Positions 1 through 13,500 of a DNA stretch of 64,000 nt are shown in pieces (position 1 is the stretch's first letter; every line of letters begins with the position of its first letter). Where the stretch lies: the NCBI GenBank assembly GCA_949358305.1, contig OX442315.1, forward strand, positions 30,158,427-30,222,426. Direction: 5' to 3'. Below the pieces are notes generated by a model. That model made no database searches, was not told the origin of the DNA, and saw only the letters and a program-made list of their open reading frames with translations. Origin of the DNA: Strigamia acuminata (taxonomy: Eukaryota > Arthropoda > Chilopoda > Geophilomorpha > Linotaeniidae). A program made the translations under genes and the position numbers.

Positions 1-220
1 TTCTTCTTCTTTTCTATTCTCCACTCATGCTTCAAGAGATATTTCATCGGACGGACACAATGGAGGAATGAGAATTCTTCAGCGCCTTGTCGAGAGGCTT
101 TCTCTGATGTCATCGGTTTTTCCCACAATTCACAACGCCAAACTTGTTGGTCGCTGGTGGAAAATGGCGCCCAAAATTTGAGCCGAGCACCGCAATCGCA
201 GCCAATTTCTTCTTCTGTTT
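1..220. other. 3' flank of the IER-family gene; no gene seen
   Basis: This stretch lies downstream of the IER stop codon on the minus strand and probably holds its 3' untranslated region. I see no minus-strand AATAAA signal here, so the transcript end probably lies beyond the left edge of the window. Confidence 0.4.
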
Positions 221-979
221 TCAAACAGTCATGGCTAGAACAGGCATGGAGATAAGTTCAATCGAATCCTTAACTTCGGTCGCGCACAAATCTGTCATGG
301 AAAGTGGTCGCGACATCTTGGAAGATTCAGCTTTGCTCAATAAACCCGTAAAACTAGAGCTAAAGATAGAAACCAAACTTGAGATTTGTTCTACATCCAT
401 CGGCGTCGAATCATTTATATAACTCACACAACACGACGACGATTCCGCAGCCGACAAGCTTAATTCGTCCGTATAACATGTGTCAGTCTTGGGTTTTTTA
501 GGTAAAATTGAGTTTACGGCCTCCTCTACCTCGCTCACCGCACGCCGCCGCTTCAAGCAGCGGGCGGACGGCGGCCACGTCCGGTTATTCCGTTCATCGG
601 AATCGGCTAAAGGTTCAACAAATCCCTGCGATACTTTCTCCCCTTCTTCGGCGCCACTGCTCGCCGTGTTTTCTTTGTCGTTTTCTTTTTCAGACTGTCC
701 ACAATATCCACCTTCGACACTCGACGTCGCTTCGTGCCGCGCCGGGTGTGGGTGCGGGTCTGGGTGCGGGTCTGGCTCCGGCTGCTCGAGCGCCTCGTCT
801 TCGCTCGGCGGATAAACGTTCATGACGGTCAGAGTTTCTTCCATGAAAACCGTCCGTGCTTTTTGTAACACACTTGCTATTAGTAGATTTTTGTGTAGGC
901 TCATACCGCCGCGTTGGATACGGAAATTCGTAATTTTTCCCAGCGAGATTGAGATGAGTTTCTGCGCTTCGGTGGCCAT
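221..979 (-). CDS. IER2/IER5-family immediate-early response protein, intronless
   Basis: This single-exon reading frame encodes 252 residues. Residues about 1-50 carry the family signature: an N-terminal EAQKLISISLGKI segment, then the RGGMSLHKNLL block and the A-R-x-V/L-(Y/F) stretch typical of IER2, IER5 and IER5L. The middle is acidic, proline/histidine rich and low complexity. It is followed by a basic KRRRA segment and a KKPK stretch that could be nuclear localisation signals. Near the C-terminus a short FTGLL block resembles the FSGLL motif of IER2. In vertebrates these proteins are nuclear, rapidly induced by growth and stress signals, and IER5/IER2 act with PP2A and HSF1; the same role here is inference. 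The start is the first methionine, directly before the conserved block. The lack of introns fits the family. I cannot decide between IER2, IER5 and IER5L; an invertebrate pro-orthologue is likely. Confidence 0.82.
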   Translation of the reverse strand: MATEAQKLISISLGKITNFRIQRGGMSLHKNLLIASVLQKARTVFMEETLTVMNVYPPSEDEALEQPEPDPHPDPHPHPARHEATSSVEGGYCGQSEKENDKENTASSGAEEGEKVSQGFVEPLADSDERNNRTWPPSARCLKRRRAVSEVEEAVNSILPKKPKTDTCYTDELSLSAAESSSCCVSYINDSTPMDVEQISSLVSIFSSSFTGLLSKAESSKMSRPLSMTDLCATEVKDSIELISMPVLAMTV

Positions 980-2106
980 TTTTACCGCACTTGCTCGCGA
1001 GGGCCCGACACCGCAAACAAAGAAAACCGGTCAACAAAAATTTGAAACGAGCCCCTCTTAACGAATGCACCACCGAAATGACGGTTGAATGACAACTTGG
1101 TTCTATTTATTAATTCGGGCAGGGTGACGCCGCTCTTTGGAAAAGAGCCAATCACAGAAGGTGATTGCGGTTTAAAAATTCCTTTGACGTTTACTACGCT
1201 CCGCCCCGTTGGGGGTTTGGGCCAATGGGAAGCCTCGTTTGTGACATCACCATCATGGCCGTCTGACGAAGCGAGGCCGGGGTGAATCAAACAAAGAGAT
1301 GCGAATCAAAGCGAGGACGAGTTGGTGAGCAACGTGGCATCGATGACTCACACTACGTTCGCGCGCTTTGTTCGTGTGTAAACAAGAACCAACAAGACTC
1401 AACAGGGTTAAGAGTAATAAAAATTGATACATTTTCAACTACGTTTACCACGGGTCCTCGTTTCCAGTTTAATCAGGTCTAAACACGCAAGGAATTGTTG
1501 GATACTGCGATAAATAAGATTTATTATTTACGGTACATAAATATATATATATATAAAGCGAAATATTATGAAATGAGACACACTTAATCGTGTTGGTATC
1601 GAATTTCCATTATTTTTGATAAGACACGATGACAAAATCACATCCTGCTTTTACTGGGAATAGAATTACGAAATGGTGTAAATTTACGCGTAGTTTGTTT
1701 TGAAACACGAACCTTATGTAACGATTATTAAGTGCTTTAAAAGCGGTGGGTGAGCCGCACCACTGCAATTTACCGTGTTTTGTCATGTTATTGTCGTAAC
1801 ACGCCGTCAAACATGAAGGATTAATGAGTATTTTGAATATTCGACGCTAAATTGTACACATTTTCTCAAAATCAGAGTAAAAATTTCAAAAAAATAAAGA
1901 TTTATCAAATTGACTTTACACTTTAATCCTAACACCAGTTTATCACCTGATTTTGCTGAATCTTGATCGATAGCAAAATCAGATTTTTGACGAACTGATG
2001 GAATGATGAAAGAAATAAATTTTAAAAAGATTTAAAAAAAAAAATATCAAATATCAAATTGTCACGTGTAAAATATATTCCACAACGCAATACGCATTAG
2101 TTGACA
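980..2106. other. Intergenic region: IER promoter and POFUT1 3' flank
   Basis: Positions 980-1480 are relatively GC rich for this window and lie upstream of the IER start, so this is the likely IER promoter. They contain a perfect 7-bp inverted repeat (arms 1132-1138 and 1142-1148, GCTCTTT and AAAGAGC). From about 1500 the sequence turns AT rich with a short TA run (1542-1555), and it holds the POFUT1 3' untranslated region. I see no coding sequence that I would defend. Confidence 0.45.
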
Positions 2107-3663
2107 TCATAGTTCGTCTTTTGGCGTGGTGCTGCCATCCAGTGGAAACGCCCAAAACGACGTTGTCAAATTATGTACAAGGCGCTCTCTGACGGCGAAA
2201 GCAGAAAACGAAGAAATGCAATTTGCTATTAAATGATTTGAGCGGCCCAAAATGGCTAAATCTACGTGGGGATCAGATGGATATCTACGATAAACATTTA
2301 CCTAAATAAAAAAATCAAATTATTACAAATTTATATAAATTTTCTCATTAATTAGAAAACTCACTTTCAATTTCCGAACACCTTTAACGAGTTCACTCAT
2401 CATGTGATTGTCATCGGAAGCCACAAACACCGCGACTGCTTTTTCTTGGCGGATAGCTCGTTTCAACTGACGTAAAATAGTTTGCAACGACGGAAAACAC
2501 AACTCTTTCGTCGCCCGACCGTATTCATTCCTATATCCCAGACACTGCGCAGCCGCAAACAAATTGGGAGTTTGTTCCACGTGTTCGCACGCACGACTCT
2601 GCAACAAAGAAAAATTAGTTCAAAACACAATAAAATCGAAGCGAACAAACAATCTCTTTACCCAATCGATCCCATTTCTTAAGTGAATTCCAACAAAAGG
2701 ACCTTTCGGCATTTCTCCTTGAATAAACCTCGTCACTTTATCCTCTATTACATCGCTCCATTCTAAATATTTATGTAATTCTCTATTTTCTAATTGCACT
2801 GGGAAACTAGCCGGAGCGCCGGTAAATGCCAGAACTGGAAACTTCTCCACCGGATACCTAAATTAAAAATCAAATCGTCCGTAAAATACACCCTTATTAA
2901 AACTGTGCAATTACTTCTCATTCCACTTGGCTTTACTGCCTCCGTTATGAACATCGTAATATAAAGGAGCGTAGAATTCTGAGTTGACAAAATCGATCTT
3001 AAAAGTGTCCCAAAATGGCCCAAACGGGTTCCCTTCCTTGGCATTGCAGTCATTTCCACCTCTGGCCATGTAACAAAAGACTAAAAACATAAAACAAACA
3101 AATATTGTGTTGTTTAAAATGCTGTTCAGTCAAAATGACGTTTTTTTTCACTCATTCTTTTCATTTACCCGTTCTATTTTGAGGTGGCCATATTGTTTCA
3201 GCTAATTTTTGCATAAATTCTTCCATTACAATCACCCGATGATATTTTAATAACGAATTGACGTTAAAATACGTGTCGAATGGTACCTGGATCTGAAAAA
3301 CGGAGGAAATAAATAGTAAAAACAAGTAAAAAACCTATATATATATTTTAGTACGTACAGATCTTGAATGTCCTTGCCTGTACTCGACCCATGGCGGAAG
3401 AATAAGCGTCCTGTCTAAAGCTTTTGCGAATCCCAGAACACCTAGGAAATGATCAGCCTGGTTTCCAAACCGTCCTAAGATGATTATCAGTTTTATATCA
3501 ATATCAGTTTTAATATTTTTATCAATTGTCTTCTCTTACCCATGCACGGACAGTAAGCTATGTATCCTTTTGGATCTGTTTCTATCTCCTCGGCTGCAAA
3601 ACATTGCAGGTAACAAAGAAACAGCACTAGACATTTCACATTTCCCTCCGACCATGCCGCCAT
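2107..3663 (-). CDS. POFUT1: GDP-fucose protein O-fucosyltransferase 1, seven exons
   Basis: Exons on the minus strand are 3663-3540, 3474-3359, 3292-3169, 3080-2915, 2857-2662, 2598-2365 and 2301-2107. All have GT-AG borders and consistent phases, and they sum to 1155 nt (384 residues; the human protein is 388). The protein starts with a hydrophobic signal peptide (about residues 1-22). It continues with [22 protein letters not shown], the GDP-fucose-binding start of the GT65 family, then the PPWVEYR and [17 protein letters not shown] blocks, and HLRNGIDW, which holds the catalytic arginine of the family's HLRxGxDW motif. It ends in the tetrapeptide KDEL, an ER-retention signal. POFUT1 adds O-fucose to EGF repeats of Notch and related proteins in the ER. 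The start is the methionine opening the signal peptide; a longer upstream methionine at 3738 has no signal-like start. Confidence 0.96.
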
Positions 3664-4424
3664 TGGTAAACACTTGTTGTAAGTTAGTGTTACGGAGCAG
3701 CAGTCTCCCTCTAGTGACAATAACGTCAATTTATACAATTTCTCATGTTTTCTCAGTTTTCGTCACCTTTTTGATATCTCATGACGTTATTGAATCGGCT
3801 ACTAGATTCTGCTGACACCTAGTGGCAGATCGAAAATTCGAATTTGTGCGTAGACAGTTTTTGATTTTGCTTTTTTTAATGCAAAATAAAAACCAAAAAA
3901 ATGCTTCCTAAAAAGGGAAATAGAAAAAAACTGAAACATTGCTCATTTTTATAATAACCTAACAACTATTTTTTGGTGTTTCATAGTTTTTCATAAACTT
4001 TATATTATAAGTAAATATACTATTTAAATAAACCAAATAAACACGTTGTTCACTAGATTATTCCTTCCTTGTCAAACCCAATATAAACGTCGCATACAAC
4101 ACTCAAAACGACACCCCGTGTCAATCAACATAATTTATGTTAAGCTCCTCCTTCAAACTTCCAATAAGTTTAGGCTTAACGGTACCAAAAAAATAAAAAG
4201 CAGGCGACACACAATTCATACAATTTATTTACACGTATACACAAGAGAAACGATAAAGAAAAAATTTACACAGAAACCAGGGGGTTAGCAAAACACACTT
4301 GAAAAAACGATCGAGGAAATCAGAGGCATCACGGAAGATAATAAATAAAAACAGAGGACACTAAGCCCTGAGTCAAAGAAGAGAATGCAATCAATCAAGT
4401 AGTCGGAAGAAATGGTTGGTCACT
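3664..4424. other. Intergenic region between POFUT1 and the LIM-homeobox gene
   Basis: This 0.76-kb AT-rich spacer contains the POFUT1 upstream region on the left and the 3' flank of the Arrowhead-like gene on the right. Apart from homopolymer A/T runs I see no gene, repeat or RNA feature. Confidence 0.4.
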
Positions 4425-4430
4425 TTTATT
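4425..4430 (-). promoter_or_regulatory. Polyadenylation signal of the Arrowhead-like gene
   Basis: TTTATT on the plus strand reads AATAAA on the minus strand. It lies about 50-170 bases beyond the two possible stop codons of the last exon, which supports the transcript ending here. Confidence 0.5.
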
Positions 4431-4591
4431 TCACTCGTGTTCTTGTCGATGCTGTCAAAATGGCGACTACTTGACAACTTATCGAGAATTGCCGTGGTCG
4501 TTTTCATTCTTCACGGTCGACGGGATCGTTGAGTTGAATCCTCCATCGTGGTATAAAGTAGTCGCGGGGTAGTCGAGTACGGTTAAAGAAT

Positions 4592-7500
4592 TTAGTGAAC
4601 CTGTCCCATACTCAGGTGTAAATTGGAGTGATTGCACAAGCAATACATCATTCCACATCCGGGACACGCCGTTGCCTGGATCGCCGTAAGACCTGCCAAT
4701 TGGAAAAATTGAATAGACAAAATAAAAGACTTTACACAAACAAGAGTTTTATGCAATCAATCATTAATAAATCGCGTTAAAATATCAAACGTGTGATCAA
4801 CATTGGTATATGGCCGACTACCTAAATCAATATTAAACGGTTTTACCCAGCAGCTAAGTGAAAAGATTTATAGAAATTCTCATGTTACCGTTAATCTTTA
4901 AAATAGCTGCATTGTGACGTTTTTCTCACATAAAATTTTATCATAACATACTTTGTATACATAAGGCCGGATTAAGACAGGGGAGCCCATGAATATTCAG
5001 AAATGACATCTTCACAACACATCCAAGCAGAAAATAAAGCATTTGTAAATGTATAAATGCATTTTTGTGAGAAATAAATTGTTTGAGTTGAAAAATTGCA
5101 TTTCCTGTTGAAATAATGCAATTTCTGGTAAAACAATTGGACAAACCATGCATTTTCATCTGAAAAATACATTTTGCACGTTAACCAGGTAGCCCTTTAG
5201 AATCAGAGAGCCCGGGGCAATTGGCCCCTCGCCCGACCCCCCATTAATCCGACCCTGCCTGTAAATAGAAATGTCATTCTCGTGCATATTTTAAAAACGC
5301 ATTTAGGAATTATGTGCTAGATAAACTCAACAGTTAAATCGGTGCATAATAGTATCATTAGCCTATTACTTAAAACATGACTGAAATGACCACAAAAAGC
5401 TGAACAAGGGGCACACGCTAGACGGACTTTATTGATGGCATTGGCAGACTAGGAAGAGTACCATCGTTACGGTGTCTAACTAATAAAGGGTATCCTTCCA
5501 ATGGTGCTTTATTCTTAATGCCTATACCTACATCAAATAACAAAAAAAAATTTATTTACTCCGTATTTTTTAAATTTTGCTATACTCTGCAGATAGCCAG
5601 CATAAGCCTGAATAGTAAATTGAACCCGTATTTTAGCCCAAACTAGTGAAAAAATTTTTTTCCACGTAGGCCTATATATATACGTATATGAAATCTTGAA
5701 ATGTAAAATAAAATAATTCGTGTAATTTTCAGGGAGCTAAGATGCATGAAAATGTTTAATACCCTATCACTAATGCACAGACGATTACATCCTCAAATGT
5801 TGCCACTGCTGTGCTCCGACAAATTTACGACAGGAAAAGTTAAACCGTGTGCTGCGACGTGTAGTATATGTCGATTCGATACAAAGGGTGTACACTCTAC
5901 ATTTCACTAATCCTTACACCGTTTATGCGCTAGCAAATTTAACAAATTACCGAGAGAAACCAGTGATTTAAAAAATTAACATTTGACCAAAAAACAGACG
6001 GTCGCTTTGCTTTGTCGCCTAAAATAAACGAAATGTGAGCACATCGATACTCCATTCACAAAAATACACTTCATTTAATTAAATGTCAATGTAAATCCAA
6101 TCACTTTAAATAAGAAAACAGTTGACGTTAAAAAAACTGATTTAAACAGAAGCAAATCACTTTATTCTCGCCAAGAGACCAATGGGAGTTTGTTACTTCG
6201 TTTGTAAACAGTTTAGTTATTTATTTCTTACAAAAAATCCAATAAACTAGCCCGAGATGCACATTTTACATTGTGTTGATAAAATTCTATTAATCAATGT
6301 GGTAAAACCCCTTAACCAATCCACTTAAAATTGGAATCTTGTCGAAATGCGAAGCTAAATCAAACTAATACTGATTTATGTTCCGTATTAACCGCTAAGA
6401 GGATTTACAAGAAGCAAATCTTGTCATAAATTCTGTCACAAGCAAGATCGTTATTAAAATTGAACAAATCCAACAAGTATGTTTGCTAATGCATCAAAAT
6501 GACAGAAATAGCGAACGGCTTTTCCAAGGTTTTTCCTTTGAAAATGTCCCACAAGAAGGAATGAAGGAAGCAAGGAAGGGTTTTACTTTATTATTGTTAT
6601 TTTGTGAGCATTTAAAAAGGCCCTCGGAGCTGGCGTGTCGCAAAACAAGCACAATGCGTTTCCTCGCATCGTCCGCAGCCAAACGGACAAGTAGTGAGGG
6701 TAAGCGAACAACAAAGAACAAATTGTTCACAAACACCCAAAATGGCGCCACGCAACCAAGCATGCAGACGCCATGACGGAGGGGTGTCCCGCCGAGTCCC
6801 AGCCGTGTCTCAACCATGTCCCCGCCAGGTGGCCGTCAATCTAAAACTCGACCTTCGTCACGGGGCCTCGTGCTACTGACGCTTCTTTTCATTCGCCCAA
6901 GGCGTGATCTCTATTCACGCCTCCCGGGCTTGCAGCAAGAAGAAGGAAGGAAGGAGGGGGAGGCATATTGACTCGCACAAGTACCCGGATGTAGGGTTGG
7001 ACCTCCGTTCAAGCGTTCCGTCAGATGGCGGACAAGAGTTTTGCTAATATCAGCCCCCTCCTCCCCGTTCTTTCCCGAGGGGTGGGTGAAGGGAGGAGGA
7101 GCATCCGAAGGGAGGGTGGCGAGGGCCGAGGATGAGGTGTGAACATGTGTAAGCCCAGTGCGCATGCGCTGACTTCATTAGCGTCTCGGGCCCCCTCTGT
7201 CTGTTGATTGAATTAGCATCGAGTCTCGGGCAAATTATGCATCGGAAAACAACTAATTGGATTAGAGGAACGCGCCAGCAACGCAATCGTTGACGCGCAC
7301 ACGTCACATGACTCTGCCAAATTCTATTACACTTTCAACAATAGATCCAGTCACATTTCCGACGCCACCGACGACCAAGACGACTACGAAATCAGAAAAA
7401 AAAAGAAAAAAAAGAAAAAAATCCATCCCTCTCTCTCTCTTTCGCTGTCGCTCTCACTCCACCCTCGTTTTGCTCACGGTGGATTCCCATAACCAGATTT

Positions 7501-10500
7501 CGTGCTCGACTGACACTACACACGAACGCCGACGCCGACAACGGCGCGTTCACGAAGCCGGGCGTCCCTCAGTTTGCAGAAATCATCATCGCCCTCATCC
7601 AATTACGAGTCCGCCAGGCCAAAGCACAATAGGTGGATTAGGAATTGGGGAAACAGAACGGCAGCTTCCACAAATCCCTTGACTGTAATTGGGCGAAAAG
7701 TGAAAAGTATCTCTTGTTCTTTATCGCCTTATTCTGACGTCATATGGTCGCCTTCACACGCCCCTGCTATTCACGCGAGCTTTTGTTGTAAAGCTATATT
7801 GTCTGCTTGAATGCGACAACTACAAGCTGCCAAGTTCATCGCCGCAAACAGCACCAATCCCCCGTTAAAAACCTTTTCCTACGTCCATTATTGCATCAAT
7901 TTAGCGTCAATTTAGTAAATATTAAGTTAAAAACGTGTTTTGGACGTTTGCACGTGCCGGTTTCGATGTATGCTGTTGATTTTTATATTTTTAAATATTT
8001 ATTTTATATTTTTGTTTTGCACCTGTGAATGACAAACAAATTTTACCGACAGCGTTTAAGTTTGCAAATAAACGCAGATGTCATGCAAAACGGTCGCCAT
8101 TCATAGAGTTTATATACGCCATCAAATAAGAGAGTTTACTTTGTGTGAGTCACACCTGACTAGAATTGGAACGTTAAATATATTTCTCCCACTTTTCGAT
8201 TGTCCGAGAGATACTCACGGGCGCCATATTTCATTTCAAACTGCCTAAAATCATTTTGAACAAAGATGGAGTCGTGCACAATTCTTTGTATAACATGGCA
8301 ACCATGAATATCCATTCCGTCAACATGTACACAAATTCTAACCATGTGAAAACCAAATATGTTTTATATATATAAAATAATAGAAAATAAATCGCGCCAA
8401 TTGATAAATTAAGTCCATCTGAGTTCAAAACATAGCAACCCAAGAAAAAAATACAAATGTCTGCCTCCACTCTAACAGAGAGGGACGGGTAAGGCTAAAG
8501 TCCAAATCTCAAGCCAGGAAAAGGATTTTATTATTATTATTATTTTTGTATAATACATTATATAAATTTTTTTATTTTTAAAAAGTTTAACTTCCGCCCT
8601 TCCCTCCTTCCCTTCGTAAGCCAATAGGAATGGAGTGTGAATACCTCCCTATACAAACCAAACGCGTATAGGGAGATTTCTCATCGAATTTATTTAAATT
8701 TTAAATGTTCAAATTTTAAAAATTAAGGATAAATAAGATTGGCTATGGTTTGACAGTTGGACTTTGAGCTTACCATGGGCCCTCTTGGCCTGCGCGGCGT
8801 TATTCTGGTGCTTCTTCTGACGCGCCCGCGAATTCTGGAACCACACCTGAGTGACACGTTTGCTCAGACCCGTGATCTGTGCGATCCGTTCCAAGTCCTG
8901 GCCGTCTGGATTCGAATCCAGACTGAAATTCGCTTGTAGCACTTGCAGTTGTTCGTCCGTGAATGTCGTACGAACACGTTTACTTTTGGCTCTTTGTTGA
9001 CTTTCGTGATCATTGTTTTCTGCAACAAAAATAATAAAATGTCAGATTTAAAAAATATTTTTAATTAATGGCGGACTGTTTTCATCCTGTTTGGAGCATT
9101 TAGCGCTCGTTCTGCTCAGGGCTGGACTGGGTACAAATTTAGTACCGGGAAATCTAGATGTGTCGGGCCACAGGGACAGGCTACGGTGGGCCAGGACGGT
9201 CCACAGTGGGCCCGTCACCGGGCCACCAGGCCACAGGCCACCGGGAAGTTCCCGGTAGCCCGCCGGGCCAGTCCAGCACTGGTTCTGCTTGCTTAAACTT
9301 AAACTAATACATCAAGTGCAAAATTGGGATGCAAAGCGAGTGTTTTAATGCAAGACCCGGTCTGTTGTTGCAATTTTTGACGCAGAGGGGGAGAGAAAGC
9401 TTTTTAATTGAAACAATGATTTATTACTTCGTGTCCATTATAAATAAACGGTAGAGAGTGGGGCGATTGATGAACATAATTCAACACGTGCTCAAGGCAG
9501 GCGTTTACAAGTCATTTCCCTCATTTCATCAATCACGACCATCACCTGGTGGCCACCATGTAAACATGCCAAAACCACCATCTTTTTCACACCTGGCCGT
9601 GATTAATTTATAGGGCGGCGTTAAAGCGCACTGACCACAAAGTCCGACCGCGGGTTCGGGTCAAAGTTGAAGGGTCAAATGAATCGAACCCTAACGGGTG
9701 GATGGGTTAATTAAAATAATAGCTCATTAACCTATGGGAGTGGCCATTTTGACTGCACAACCTCCCACGAATAAAATCATCACTTGCGCCCCCTTCCGTC
9801 AAATTGTGCGTGTCCCTGGGGCACCCAAATATTGCCGGAGTTAATTAACCCGTCCAACATTTAACCCTTTCCCTCTCATAATGGAATTAACAAAGTGAAG
9901 AAAAACAAGAAACAAACAAAACCAAAATAAGACTGACGTTTACTAATGACGCGACATCATTCCTTTGAAAAATGTCAGCATTATTTCATGAACCGTTAAA
10001 AAGTGAATGAATTTTCGCCGTTTTACGGTATTTGTTTTTTACGATGGAAATAACGGAGCCAGGTTTTGCAAGTAAAGGTTAGTGGGGCAGATAAACAAAA
10101 TTCATAAATAAAAATTAAAGAAAATCTGGAGAAAGAAATTAAATTTGATCGGTTTGTTTGCTGCACTAATTGCTATATTTTTATATACCCTATATGTATA
10201 TATATTATATATATTTTTATATTCTACAGTATATTTGTTAGAATAAATAAATAACATAAAACTTCTGTTTTTTATTGGCATTTAAAGAACCAGATGTAAA
10301 TCATACATTTATGTCTTCTTTTTTTTCTTTCTTTTTGAAAAGACGAAAACAAATCATATTTATTTCATATTTATAAGTTGTTTTTCGTATAATACACTAA
10401 TCTAAAATTTAACAGCTATAAAATCATTTAAATTTAATTTTTTTCTTCGGTCTCGGTTTGTTTGGTATAAACGCATAGTATTCGCTTCCTTTCAAAGTAT

Positions 10501-13500
10501 ACCGAATTTCCAGTAGCATAAAACATAGGTGTTAATTGAATAAAAAATAGATAAATTGTAATCAATAAAAATCCACTTTAATTTAAATTCTTAATTTCAT
10601 TTACAACTGGAATTGCGATTAATACAAACAACTTTTTTCAAAGAAATTGTGTGGGAAATTGTGCAAAGAAATCCATTCATCACACCTCCATATTTCAAGT
10701 CATACGAATTACACATCAAGCGTGCTTGAAACAAATTCTTCACACCACAAAATCACGTTACAAAAATGACGTAAAATTAAGGCAATCTCTCTCTATAATC
10801 TAGAAATCCGTAAAACCAAACCACATTAGTATTTATACTCATTTTAAAACTCAATTTCGCTACAATTAATTAAATTTACCAATTCCGACACACGTAACCA
10901 TCGTTTAATACACCGTGCACGAGTCAAATTGCAGCTAAATTGATCTTATCGAATGTTTTTGTTGATTATTTATTATTAAATGAATAAACTTCCTTATCGT
11001 TATTTTAAAACATTTCCCCCATGTGTTTCGAGTCGCATGAAAACAGAGAAATAAATCAAAACCGAACACAACGTATAAAAAAAAATCCTGAGGACAATAA
11101 AAGGTGCAAATTTCATCACTATTTTGTATAAAAAGTAAGTCGAAAAAGATGGTAAAGTAGGGGAACAAAGTAATTGGCAATTTGCCTTGTTGCTGATTGG
11201 TACGATTCGGCGTCGACATCTGCGGTTCCCTGGCGTACAAGGGGAAAGAAGCAGGAGGCAAAGGCCCTTCCAGATTGAGTTAACGGGGTTAGGTTGTCAC
11301 GTGACATCAATGGTTGCTATGGGAACATGGAAAGGGAAAAAGAAGAGGGAAAAATTGCAAGTCCAAACTTTGTTTCATTTGATTGAATCTCCAGGTGATG
11401 AAAGGGGAAGTAAAAAGAGAGGAAGAAACTATGTAGGGAAAAGGTAAAACCTAGTTGCAGTGTGTTCAAGTGTTATTTGCACAATTCACGTGCTCAACTC
11501 ATTTCCTGCCACTATGCGCTAACAAAATATTTTTGTTCTCCACGTGTAGTGAGATTGATGAGGTGCCATACATTGATTTTACAATTAAAGGTGAAGAAAA
11601 CTGATTGAACATTGAACGTATAATGGAAAATTACGAGTAAAAATACAAAATCTTCATTTTTACTCATACGTAATTGGATTATTCGATCCATAATGCAATA
11701 AGAAGTTAGGAAAACAACTAAAAGAGCGCGAAAAACTTGCAAATACGATTTGATTATTAATCAGGGTTGTTTAACCACTAATCTTTACTTCGTTTCCACT
11801 GAACTAGTGTAGATTGTAATCTCATAAATACCGGAGAGAAAAAAAAGAAGAATTTCCGTATTAAAAATAAAAATCTATTATTTCCGACAAATAACTGGCG
11901 CCTGCAGTCTCAAGGCTTTTACATTTAATTATGTTTAAAAAATGGATTTTTTTTGGCAATATAATGCAATATTTGTATATGTATTGCCTAAAAAGTTCAT
12001 TCGTATTAATTTAATTAAGTAAAAAAATAAAAAAAAATCTAAAACTTTAACACTGCGCATGTGCTGTATGTGTGTACTACACCTACAATATATCCAATTA
12101 CAAAATAGTTGAAATAAACCAATTCGTATACAAACCTTATTATATAATCCATAAAAACTAGACACTAATAAATTAAATTTAAAAAAAAAAAAATTGAAAT
12201 ACTTTTTAAAAAAAAAAAATAAAAAAATAAAAAATAAAATTCATGATTAAACATGAGTTCAAAACCTCAGACAAAACGCGGAAGAACCGTCCATAATCCT
12301 AATCCAAAAAAAGAAGATAAGAAGACAAGAAAGAATAGAAGAATAAAAAAAAACTGCACATTGCCATCTTCCATCATCCAAACTTGAAATGAAAAGATAA
12401 AAATGTTTCAAAAGCCAAAAGTAAATAAGGACATCCAAATATTCAATGTGCCTTTTTATCCCACCTGCAAACGACCTTCATCTACCAGGGTCATCTACAG
12501 GGTCAGCGTCTCACTTGTTCCCTCACCAGCCCCTCCTCGTTTTAATCCATTTATTTACGATGACAGAAATTTCATCCTGTCCTCCTCCCTTCACCCGCAC
12601 GTCTGGCGATGAAAAAATGACGGAGTAAACAAAAGGGTTAAGAAATATCAAAGAAAAAAATCGACTTATCGCTGATCTTCAATCGAGCAAATAATATTCT
12701 GCGCTCGATACGCTTGAAAATGGCAGAGAAGGGCGGAAAAAAATAGATGTAGCAAATGAAATTGTCCAAAATTATTGCAAATAACAAAATTACGGGCCGA
12801 AAAACCCCCCGTTGTGTCAATCCAATCAAAGGAACCCCTACGCATGCGCCAATTACGTGAGTCACATCACTATCGGTAGAAAACACTTGAAGGAAAATGT
12901 GTGGAAAAGGGAATCAATAGTATGAATTAAATACTATTTTATTTTATTTTTTTTGTGTTTGTTGGTAGAAAATATTTAGTATGATTTGTTGTATTTTTAT
13001 AATGGGATGATTGAATTTATTATTAAAATGAGTGATGCAAATGCGACGAGCACGTGAAATGACAAATGACTCACCGTCATTGGAGGTGCTGCCTCCGTCC
13101 AGAAGTTCCATATAATGGGTTTTGCAAAGCACTCGATTATCCTGAAGGGCGAACTCTTCGCCCGTCGACAGCTGACGTTTACAACTGTCACACGCGAAAC
13201 ACGCCAAGTGGTAGACGAGTTCGCGCGCACGGCGGACCCAATCGGACGCCGAGATGGAACGAGAACATTTTGCGCATTTTGCGCCGAATTGTCTGAAAAT
13301 ACAAAAAAAGAAAAGTTGGAGTTATCATATCACACATCAAATTGAACACGTTTTATAAGAAAATCACTCAAGTTCTTGCCGCAAAACAAATTTGTGTATA
13401 CTCATAAGCGACTCGCTACAATCTGATTTGTTGATGCTAACACAGCGAGATAAATATATTGCTGTTTTTAATGTATCGAAGAACAGAATGGGCATCAATA

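Noticed and set aside
6494-6817. 107-codon minus-strand frame in the Arrowhead intron
   Set aside because: Low-complexity and hydrophobic sequence, no splice logic with the flanking exons and no recognised motif.
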